Shown here: piece after piece, positions 24,001-33,066 of the stretch
How the letters are laid out: the number at the start of each line of letters is the position of its first letter
How positions within the stretch are numbered: the first letter of the stretch is position 1
Origin: Anthoceros angustus
Lineage: Eukaryota > Streptophyta > Anthocerotopsida > Anthocerotales > Anthocerotaceae
DNA length: 64,000 bases
Assembly: GCA_010909165.1 (NCBI GenBank)
Contig: VJWM01000173.1
Location: 62,001 to 126,000, forward strand
Direction: 5' to 3'
Made by a program: the position numbers and the translations under genes
Notes under the pieces: model-generated
What the model saw: the letters and a program-made list of their open reading frames with translations, nothing else
Databases searched by the model: none
What the model was told of the DNA's origin: nothing

Positions 24001-24271
24001 GGAGGAGATGACGCAGGGGGATGGAGGAACCCAGGGAGCGGGTCCAGACGGGGAAGCCAGGCCATCGGGAGAGGCTCCGGACTTCGAAGTCCGGAAGCCT
24101 GAGAAGGTCTCGAGTCCAATGGTCCGGACTCAGGAGAAGAGAACGGACCCAGCGGTCCGGACTCAGGAGGAGAGGACTGACCCAGCGGTCCGGACTCCGG
24201 AGGAGATGACGGACCTAGAGGTCCGGACTCACGCAGGGGGAACGAACCCAGTAGTTACGGACCACAGGTGA
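21030..24271 (+). pseudogene. Extra ORF, copy 3: full-length coiled-coil protein, frameshifted
   Basis: Begins MGPKKPAEVWEP at 21030 with the EWHLDIFQ domain, then is broken by frameshifts through about 22500. The second half is better kept. A Glu/Lys/Gln-rich coiled coil runs through 22620-23048 and 23052-23690, with long heptad-like stretches such as LQGQIEDHEREIERLQ and a short EQGKEQGK repeat at 22920-22975. An acidic Gly/Glu-rich tail (23807-24060) follows. The protein ends in four copies of a 14-residue repeat, VRTQEERTDPA-like, at about 24118-24240. The single in-frame TAG near 23047 separates the two coiled-coil halves. Position after integrase in the related element suggests an additional or env-like ORF, but there is no membrane segment; a structural or Gag-like role is a guess. 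Confidence 0.7.
24118..24240 (+). repeat. 42-bp coding repeat with GGTCCGGACT core
   Basis: Four tandem copies of about 42 bases, each with GGTCCGGACTC and AGGAG(A)AGA(G)GGAC. They encode VRTQE(E/K)(R/M)TDPA. The same GGTCCGGACT word is repeated at 50630-50760 and 61040-61180 in the opposite-strand relatives. Confidence 0.8.
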
Positions 24272-24330
24272 GGCGGGGTGGTTGGGGACCGAGCTTCACC
24301 ACTGGGAAGCACCTGACTGGGACGGATCTA

Positions 24331-24960
24331 AGGGATGGGGTCCCACCAGTAGCCGAGGGGACGGAGGAGTACTTAATAGTAATAAAGAATTGTCATCACC
24401 TCCGTTTTTGACAGATTAAAGGTATAGGGGAAGAGCCTCCGCGGGATTCCGGGGGTCAAGGATCATCGAATTTGGTGCTCGGTGCTAGAGTGGGATTAGC
24501 CGGCCGGTGTCGTAATCAACTCAACAGCCGTACGTAGAAACCCCGGAAGGAAGGGCCACTTGCTCGTGCCTAGTGAGCTGGCCATAGCCCGAATTAGGAG
24601 TGTAATAAAGGCGCTACCTCATGACGTAGTATAAGAGCGAGGTTGCCATTCCAGTAAAGGGATCTTTCTACGGTTGTCGCGTTGCATTTGCGGATCTTTG
24701 TGTGTCCAGTGCTAATGCGAGTCTCGAGTCACCGAGCGGGCGGACTACTCTGGAGAGTCTGATCCAGGTTCTAGTGACGAACCCTAACGCGTGGTGGTGA
24801 GTGCAGGTGTGGAGGACTCGGGACCCCTGCTCTTCTAGGGCGGGAGCTCACGGCGGGGCGACGTAGTTAACCGGAACTCGTGAGGCGTGTAGAGCTGGGC
24901 GGACGACTAGGAACGCGGCGGGGTTACCTCCCCGTCCCGGCCCGGTCTCCCGTCTGCCGT
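24331..24960 (+). other. Possible 3' LTR or downstream part of the plus-strand retroelement fragment
   Basis: Follows the end of the extra ORF. A purine run (CTAAGGGA) precedes TGGGGTCCCACCAG at about 24337, which could be a polypurine tract and LTR start. AATAGTAATAAAGAATTG (24378) could serve polyadenylation, and TATAAGAGCGAGG (24630) looks like a promoter element. No second LTR is in reach to test this. Confidence 0.3.
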
Positions 24961-25218
24961 GTGTCTGATTGGTTTTGACTTCTCATCTTTGATGCTGGTA
25001 TGCTTGCCCCTCCGAGGACGTTGAGTTTGTGGTTGCTGATTGGTGGTAAGGTCTGTGAAGCTAGGAGAAAGGGTTGAATTTGGAGGTGGCAAGAGGCATG
25101 GAGAAAGACATGAAACTAGGAGGAGGTATATATGAAGCTAGGAGGAGGCATGGAACTTGAAGATGGTAGAGGCACTCTAGTAAGAAGAAGTGGCTCACTT
25201 ATGGCAGAGAACTTAGGT
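24961..25218. other. Spacer with no recognised gene
   Basis: Contains loosely repeated AGCTAGGAGGAGG-type words (25068-25150). Nothing coding is supported. Confidence 0.35.
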
Positions 25219-27558
25219 TGCCTTCCAATTGCAACATCTCGACCGAGATAGGAGTGGAGAGACTCGGACAGGGATTGAGCCCGATGGTCCATCAAGAAAG
25301 GCGAGGGTGCAATGGAAGCCTCTTCTCAATCTGTTGAAAGCAACAATGGAAGAGTTTGGAACATGCAACGTGGGAGGGAAGCCCGCAAGGCTTCACACGG
25401 GAATTCAATTCGACATTCGGAAGGGTACGAAAGAGACCGGGAAGTGTGTTGATTAAGGATGTATAATTTGCATAATTATGGATCATGCTAACTTAAAAAG
25501 GCGCAAGCGATTGGTTCATTAGGCTCACCACCGGGCATATTAGTTTGTACCTGCCTTCACCCCTAGGTACAAATGGCACCATTTTTTCGACCGACCTACT
25601 GATAATGAATGGATGGCCATCTTCTCGACCAATAGTATGCCTTGGGGTTTCAACCGACCACCAGTGTGAATCCACCCTGATATCAAACTTCAAGAAGCAT
25701 GCACACTCCACTAGGTGGATTTGTCAAAGGCACAAAAAACCCTTCAGCGATGGCAACCTCACATTTCCCCGAGAACCGCCGGCGACCTTGGATCACGTTT
25801 AGCCAAATCAACAAATCAAAAGTGAACATTCTACAGAGGAAAGAAGGAGGAAGAACGATACAAGCCCTCGAAATGAGAAGGCATTAAAAGAATCCTATTT
25901 TATTTTGTAAAAAAAAGAAAATATCAGTAATACCCCGAATCTTCTAATGGACCGATCCACATTAGTCTCACAACGTTACCTAATGATCCTTTCTCTGAAC
26001 CGTTCCGATTTGCATTTGTCCGCCTTAGTTTTGGATGAGCTAAACAATAGAAAAGGTAGATTTAGGGTCAACTAAAATATGTATTTATGATTCACTGAAA
26101 TAATTTTAAGATTATAACTTCACCGAGATTGATAAGATGAGTCCAGCGAAATTTAAGACTTGATGGACTACAAAAGAAGTAGAAAATCACTACATATACA
26201 AGCCTCATATTGATTTGGAATATGTGCAAGTTGATCCCATGGATTGCCCTATGTTCTTAATAGCCCTTTGTTTTGTAAGAAAAGTCTTTTCGTATCAACT
26301 CGAATGCGAGAAGGAAAGTTGTTCATCTTTATGGTGCTTCTGAAATTGTTGAAGGTTCTTATGAGATAAAGTGCAAGACATATAGCCTTATGAACCACTG
26401 GAGCAATTGCAACATCTCTCGAGAGATAGGAGTGGAGAGCTCAGTTGAGCCGATGGTCCATCAAGAAAGGCGAGGTGCAATGGAAGCCTCTTCTCAATCT
26501 GTTGAAAGCAACAATGGAAGAGTTTGGAACATGCAGCGTGGGAGGGAAGCCGCAAGGCTTCACACGAATTCAATTCGACATTCTAAGGGTACGAAAGAGA
26601 CCGGAAGTGTGTTGATTAAGGATGTATAATTTGCATAATTATGGATCATGCTAACTTAAAAAGGCGCAAGCGATTGGTTCATTAGGCTCACCACCGGGCA
26701 TATTAGTTTGTACCTGCCTTCACCCCTAGGTACAAATGGCACCATTTTTTCGACCGACCGGCCTGATAATGTGAATGGATGGCCATCTTCTCGACCAATA
26801 GTATGCCTTGGGGTTTCAACCGACCACCAGTGTGAATCCACCCTGATATCAAACTTCAAGAAGCATGCACACTCCACTAGGTGGATTTGTCACAAAACCC
26901 TTCAACATGGCAACCTCACATTTCCAGGAACCGCCGGCGACCTTGGATCACGTTTAGCCAAATCAACAAATCAAAAGTGAACATTCTACGAGGAGGAAAG
27001 AAGGAGGAAGAACGATACAAGCCCTCGAAATGAGAAGGCATTAAAAGAATCCTATTTTATTTTGTAAAAAAAAGAAAATATCGAATACCCCGAATCTTCT
27101 AATGGACCGATCCACATTAGTCTCACAACGTTACCTAATGATCCTTTCTACGAACCCGGGATTTGCATTTGTCCGCCTTAGTTTTGGATGAGCTAAACAA
27201 TAGAAAAGGTAGATTTAGGGTCAACTAAAATATGTATTTATGATTCACTGAAATAATTTTAAGATTATAACTTCACCGAGATTGATAAGATGAGTCCAGC
27301 GAAATTTAAGACTTGATGGACTACAAAAGAAGTAGAAAATCACTACATATACAAGCCTCATATTGATTTGGAATATGTGCAAGTTGATCCCATGGATTGC
27401 CCTATGCTCCCAGAATAGGGCCCTTTGTTTTTTTGTAAGAAAAGTCTTTTCTGTATCAACTCTGGAATGCAGTAGAAGGAAAGTTGTTCATCTTTATGGT
27501 GCTTGCTGAAATTGTTGAAGGTTTACTGGGGATAAAGTGCAAGACATATAGCCTTGCG
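25219..27558. repeat. Tandem duplication, two copies of about 1.17 kb
   Basis: Copy 1 (about 25226-26396) and copy 2 (about 26402-27558) both start with CAATTGCAACATCTC and end with GATAAAGTGCAAGACATATA followed by GCCTT. The middle holds identical AT-rich stretches such as TATGATTCACTGAAATAATT. Copies differ by scattered short indels. I see no recognisable protein domain; short frames such as 25545-25802 are present in both copies but match nothing I know. Confidence 0.85.
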
Positions 27559-28257
27559 GAGCCACGCTGGAACGGGTGCAAGCTCTTGGACTATTGCTGG
27601 TGCCTACTGCAAATGGGAAGGTGTATGCTTCATGAGGTGTGGACACCTGGGCATATCGCCAACTACCCCCTTGCCAACCCAACTTTGGCATTTAGGAAGT
27701 TCGACTGTGGGTCATATAAATCGAGGCCGAGCTCTTCGACTGTTGTCGGCAACTGCTGGAAATAGGAAAGTTATGTGCTTGAGGTCATAGCTAAGGGCAA
27801 GATTCGACGACTCCCGGAACTTGGGAGTGGTTGGACGAGGAGCGATGTATGTAGCGGTGCAAAGGCGAGTCGGGCACGTCCTTGACATGCAGCCACATCT
27901 CACATTAGATGCAAGCGCATCCCACCTTAGATGCGAGTAGATCCTGCCATAGGGTTAGTGAATTATGAATAATACATATGTGGCTTTTGCTCATACATTT
28001 GTAGCTTGGAAGGTTCGAACCATAGACCCATGTAGAGCAAACTTGAACACATGAAGATGACACCCTCACAAAGATGCGTGCGCCAGCCTAGACCTTGCTT
28101 TACATTATTGCAGACATTATTGCAGGTGTTTGCCAAAGGCTAGGGTAAAAGCACATTTACGTGCTCACTGAAAGCAACTCAATCATTATCACTGCGGGAC
28201 CTCAAAGCGGGGCCTTGAGGAGAGCGGGTGGGCGGGCGCGGGCGGCGGCAGGCCTTG
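27559..28257. other. Region without a recognised gene
   Basis: One short plus frame (27600-27760) contains CFMRCGHLGHIAN-like residues when two frames are combined, which faintly recalls a CCHC zinc knuckle of a retroelement Gag, but the last Cys is not in place. Nothing else is supported. Confidence 0.3.
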
Positions 28258-28375
28258 GCGAGGCGGGATGTGCGAGCAGAAGGCGGGATGCGCGAGTGGA
28301 AGGCGAGATGCGCGAGTGGAAGGCGGGATGCGCGAGCGGAAGGCGGGATATGCAAATGGGATGCATAAGCGGGAG
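28258..28375. repeat. 20-bp minisatellite
   Basis: About five copies of AGGCGGGATGCGCGAGTGGA with small changes, decaying into GGGATGCATAAGCGGGA. Both strands are open across it, giving Arg/Gly/Ala-rich spurious frames. Confidence 0.85.
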
Positions 28376-28928
28376 AGTAGGACACCGAAACCAGGATGTT
28401 GAAGGATGCAAATGAATGATGGGAGAAAGCCTAAACTCGGATGCTTGGGATGTCGAAAAATACATGAGCATGCTGATAGCTGGACAAGCATGCCTGGGAT
28501 CTTCGACCGCATATTGGCACATATATAGAGCTAATCAAGGTGGACCGGCCCACAATTTAATTTCTCTGGGCTTGGTTAGCAGCAAACGCAGATGGCGCAC
28601 TACAAGAAAAAAGCACCTTCCGTCACACCCTATGATAAAACTTTTAAAATCTGTGGTAACAGCCTTCAGGGGCCTACTAACACCTACATTCCTACACCCA
28701 GACCTTTGCGTTCTCTCACTAGTCCTTTTTCCTTTTCTGCGGGCGCTATAGGTGCGTAACCCACACGGTGTTAAACCCCCATCTATAACGCACCGTAAGG
28801 TAAGATAGTATTTTACAGTTACACCTCAAGGTAACAAAAAACATAATTACATGACATGTAATTACCTATTTATTGTAAAATTATGTATGTATGTAAAAAC
28901 GAATAGGTATTCTATTACATTTTACAGT
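28376..28928. other. Spacer, AT-rich toward its right end
   Basis: No gene seen. From 28790 the sequence is dominated by AAGGTAAGATA, ACATGACATGTAATTACC and TATGTATGTA words. Confidence 0.35.
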
Positions 28929-28942
28929 CATAATAATTACAG

Positions 28943-29669
28943 TGCTAAGATAAGGTAAGATGACCCTTGTAACGTAAGATAGACATGAACGCAAACGGCA
29001 TAAGCCATTCCGATTCCAGGGACTCATCACAGAAGCCAAGAGGAAACATGCGTCTAAGAGAGGCTCCACAACAAAGGCAAGCTGAACAAGGAAGAGGAGA
29101 AGGCGCTGCAAGAGCTACTGCAGCTCTTCCAGCCCATTTCCCAATTGGGATCTGTGTGCGATACACCTTCCCCTTGCTGTCTCTCCTCAACCTCACGGTA
29201 CTCGCAATGTCAAGTCCACACACCTGCATACCTGATTTCCATGTCTTCACATTGTAGAAGGAGTGAGCATTGTGCAACATTTGTTGCTGATGGCACATTT
29301 GTAAGCGTACCTTTAGGCTGGGCCATGGTTTGTTGACTTGCACCGCTTCGTTGATTTCAATGTTCCACTTGGCAGGTTCCGACGTCGATGGACAGGCATT
29401 GACCATAACAAGCTCTTATGGCACCTATAAAAGGAGGATCTGTTCCAAACAAGCAGATCAAAGGAGTCATTATGCAGGCTAAGCTAGAAGCACAGACCGC
29501 ATTGGTCAAGGTTTGCTTAACATTACCTAGCATGATCATATCCTCTCGAATCGGATACCAAGAGGTACAACTCTTCAGGCACAGGCTATAAAAACCCACC
29601 TCTTGTAATCAATTTTTATCAATTAGTAAAGCACTAAACTTTGTTCAAACGCTTGCACAAAGCACCTCA
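28943..29669 (+). mobile_element. Probable LTR, copy A, with primer site after it
   Basis: Starts TGCTAAGATAAGG and ends at CA (29669). Directly after it comes TTAGTATCGAGCC, a damaged form of the initiator-tRNA-Met primer site that is intact in copy B (TATCAGAGCC). Promoter-like words CTATAAAAGGAGG (29427) and CTATAAAAACCC (29586) are present. Minus-strand open frames across the LTR are incidental. The primer type is common in Ty1/copia and some Ty3/gypsy elements; no pol is present to decide. Confidence 0.6.
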
Positions 29670-30223
29670 AACTTAGTATCGAGCCATGTGATGCAGCTTC
29701 CTTCTAAGCCTAGGCGGTGAAGAGTAAAGGAAAGGTTGAGGAGAAGGGTAAAGGAAAGGTTAACGAGGGCTCTCCCTCTTTCCCTAAGCATAGTGTTTGT
29801 ACAAGACATATTGATAGAGGAGTATTTACCATGGTAAGGAGATCGCGAGTAATCAGGTGTTCAATTTAAAACTAGGCGCAATACTTTTCAAGCTTCCGCC
29901 ACAGTTTGTAAAGGACCTCAAGCCCCCTGAGAAAGGGATACTTATGGTAGAAGTAGTAAAACCTACTGGCATTTCTTATGATGTGAGAAGTTTGTGGATG
30001 TTATCCTGAAACATGGATTAGAAAAGAAAGTGATTGCAGTAGTTATTGATATGGCCAGCAATATGAAAGCAAGTGGGGAGCATCTATAGGAACATCAGCC
30101 ATGTCTTATTACATTTTGGTGTTAAGCATGCGTTGAATTTATTATTGAATTTATTGTGCATTAGAAGCGATGGTAGGCACAATAGCAATGACTAAGAATT
30201 AGTGCATTTCTTCATAATAATTA

Positions 30224-30936
30224 TGCTAAGATAAGGTAAGATGACCCTTGTAACGTAAGATAGACATGAACGCAAACGGCATAAGCCATTCCGATTCCAG
30301 GGACTCATCACAGAAGCCAAGAGGAAACATGCGTCTAAGAGAGGCTCCACAACAAAGGCAAGCTGAACAAGGAAGAGGAGAAGGCGCTGCAAGAGCTACT
30401 GCAGCTCTTCCAGCCCATTTCCCAATTGGGATCTGTGTGCGATACACCTTCCCTTGTCTCTCTCCTCAACCTCACGGTCGCAATGTCAAGTCCACACACA
30501 CATACGATTTCCATGTCTTCACATTGTAGAAGGAGTGAGCATTGTGCAACATTTGTTCTTGATGGCACATTGTAAGCGTACCTTTAAATTTGGGCCATGG
30601 TTTGTTGACTTGCACCGCCGTTGATTTCAATGTTCCACTTGGCGGTTACGTCGATGGGCGAGGCATTGACCATAACAAGCTCTTATGGCACCTATAAAAG
30701 GAGGATCTGTTCCAAACAAGCAGATCAAAGGAGTCATTATGCAGGCTAAGCTAGAAGCACAGACCGCATTGGTCAAGGTTTGCTTAACATTACCTAGCAT
30801 GATCATATCCTCTCGAATCGGATACCAAGAGGTACAACTCTTCAGGCACAGGCTATAAAAACCCACCTCTTGTAATCAATTTTTATCAATTAGTAAAGCA
30901 CTAAACTTTGTTCAAACGCTTGCACAAAGCACCTCA
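30224..30936 (+). mobile_element. Probable LTR, copy B, with intact primer site
   Basis: Second copy of the LTR at 28943-29669. It is followed by TTAGTATCAGAGCC (30941-30953), which keeps the bases complementary to the 3' end of plant initiator tRNA-Met. The same two TATA-like words are present. Confidence 0.6.
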
Positions 30937-31114
30937 AACTTAGTATCAGAGCCATCGCGGTCTGTACTTCTAACTGGCTAGGCAGGTGAAGAGTAAAGGA
31001 AAGGTTGAGGAGAAGGGTAAAGGAAAGGTTAACGAGGGCTCTCCCTCTTTCCCTAAGCATAGTGTTTGTACAAGACATATTGATAGAGGAGTATTTACCA
31101 TGGTAAGGAGATCA

Positions 31115-31660
31115 TGGTAATCAGTGTTCAATTTAAAACTAGGCGCAATACTTTTCAAGCTTCCGCCACAGTTTGTAAAGGACCTCAAGCCCCCTGAGAA
31201 AGGGATACTTATGGTAGAAGTAGTAAAACCTACTGGCATTTCTTATGATGTGAGAAGTTTGTGGATGTTATCCTGAAACATGGATTAGAAAAGAAAGTGA
31301 TTGCAGTAGTTATTGATATGGCCAGCAATATGAAAGCAAGTGGGGAGCATCTATAGGAACATCAGCCATGTCTTATTACATTTTGGTGTTAAGCACATGC
31401 GTTGAATTTATTGTTATTGAATTTATTGTGCATTAGAAGCAGTGGTAGGCACAATAGCAACAGCTAAGGAGGTCGTGCATTTCTTCATAGCAAGAACAGC
31501 TTCATAGAAAGAAATTGGTGGGCATGGAAACATGTATGGCGTGATGATAGAGCAAGAACTAAAGTGGATACGGTTAATATGATTGTTTATGTCTTATATA
31601 ACCGTAGAGTGTTCAAATGGCACAATGCTACTATTGAAGCAACAGATTGAGCAACCACTC
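31115..31660 (+). pseudogene. hAT-like (DUF659 region) transposase fragment, copy B
   Basis: Broken frames reading LPPQFVKDLKPPEKG (near 31165), then VVIDMASNMKASGEHL (near 31305-31350) and YVLYNRRVFKWHNATIEAT (near 31590-31640). The order PP-F-KPP, then a D-x-A-x-N-motif, then a middle helix matches the DUF659 part of hAT transposases. The copy-A equivalent at about 29870-30200 stops earlier. Many stops; not functional. Confidence 0.5.
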
Positions 31661-33066
31661 TCCCAGACACTACATACGTCGCAACTGTGAGACACAAAAA
31701 GAATGTGTCACCCTCATGAAGAGACTAGGTTTACCTCCAACAGGGGATGGGTTCCACTAACCTGGCAAACCCTCGATCCGACCCCCTTGACCCACTAGGC
31801 GTTGTATGTACCCATAGTCTCAACGTACGCTCTTGTCTAGCCAAAGTCGGGATGAGTGTTCTGGACAGTTTTGAAGACGAGTCCGGTGCACCCATGGTGA
31901 GTTGAGGGACCAATGTTGTTGATTCGAGGAGATGTCCAGATCGCACTATAAACTCAAATGTAGTTTTTTTTGGGGTTATGTGTGTGTGATAAGACGTTTT
32001 GATACAAACAGTGGCTCCAAGCAGGCCAGCTAGCTGCTTCCAAACATAGGGTGAGTGGGCCATAGCCAACTTTATCCAAGGATGCAGAGGATCCTAAGCC
32101 ACAAAAGGGCGCCAAGACGTTGAGGGTAGGTATTTTTAGAACAGCAAAGCCACTACATGTAGTGGCTCGAACACTTGTAAGGAGGGACTAGGCAATATAT
32201 GGGGCTTGACCTCTTTCTCATTTCAATACTTATGGGGCTTGAGAATCTGAGGGATGTTCAAGTCCCTGCTTGGCTAACCATCGGTTGTCCTCTTATGTGC
32301 ATTGATTGGCAGTGTTATTCGAAACTGTAGGCCTGCCTGACTAACGCTATGCACATGTGTGTGTATGTATTCCTGTGAGTGTCCTTGCATCTGCTCATCA
32401 TCGTGGAACCTGTATAGCAAGCACAACAACCACCACGGCCGTGTCCTCTTTAGAACCAGCATTGCCTACTATAGTGACATATGCTTGAATAAGAATGCCT
32501 GATACGTTTGCCATTCCTACCAGTATTGTTGCGCTTGTGTAAACCAACATCTAACAGTTATGATGAGGGCTTCGTCCTCTCGAGTTTCATCAAATAGAAA
32601 CCTTGTGACGAATTGGAACCAGACCACGAACCAAATCAAGATCGTATTACTTATAGTAGATAAAATATCATGAATCAGAAACAAAAGATATTGTTCCATC
32701 AAATGAAAGAAGACGATTTGTCGATAATTTCGGTATGTTTTATATTCAAATATATCCTGATAAGGGCATCAGGAACTGAGTTCGAAGTCCTAAGTTAGCA
32801 GCGGCCCAAAACGGGCTTTGTCCATCTGGGGTAGACGAGGAAAGCATTCCGTTGTATACAATTGGAGTGATCAGATACCAAACGCAGGATGGACTGTCCG
32901 ACACTTCCCGTGAACATCCAGTACGACATGCCCTTCTGGCGCCTCCCCTCATCACAACCGTTGGACTTCGTAACTACGATTTGGACTGCAAACACTCGTC
33001 CCCAAATACAGCGGCTCTCTGGTTACAGAAGGCATTTTCAGCTTTTTGGCATCGTCAGCCGAGTTA
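31661..33066. other. Intergenic region 3' of the PHD gene
   Basis: No gene supported. The part next to 33067 probably holds the 3' UTR of the PHD-finger gene. A minus open frame at 31731-32069 has no recognisable domain. Confidence 0.4.

Larger units (their letters stand above)
18271..24271 (+). mobile_element. Broken Ty3/gypsy-derived block with triplicated coiled-coil ORF region
   Basis: Contains three tandem, unequal copies of one region: about 18470-19145, 19146-20636 and 20637 onwards. Each begins with GCGTAATAGGCAAGCGGGAC, has the same 280-base leader (GTGACAGCG...GAGCACGAAC) and a start codon opening MGPKKPAEVWEP or a degraded form. Only the third copy runs on through the long coiled-coil part to the VRT repeats at 24271. 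The encoded protein is homologous to the extra ORF at 50.6-53.4 kb in the Ty3/gypsy element on the other strand. No gag, RT or integrase is present here, so this is an internally deleted or nested fragment. Confidence 0.75.
28929..31488. repeat. Tandem duplication (about 1.28 kb) containing an LTR and a hAT fragment
   Basis: Copy A about 28929-30212, copy B about 30213-31488. Both copies hold the same order: a probable LTR, a tRNA primer-like site, an AAGGAAAGGTT-rich spacer and a fragment resembling a hAT transposase. The junction at 30206-30224 reuses CATAATAATTA, the bases that precede the left LTR at 28929, so homology-mediated duplication is plausible. The differences between copies are short indels, many at CTG/CAG words. 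Confidence 0.85.

Noticed and set aside
27484-27765. Possible CCHC zinc-knuckle Gag fragment
   Set aside because: The Cys/His spacing fits only when two frames are mixed and the last Cys is missing.
28945-29406. 153-codon minus ORF
   Set aside because: It lies inside a probable LTR and is broken by indels in the second copy (30226-30568), so it is unlikely to be a gene.
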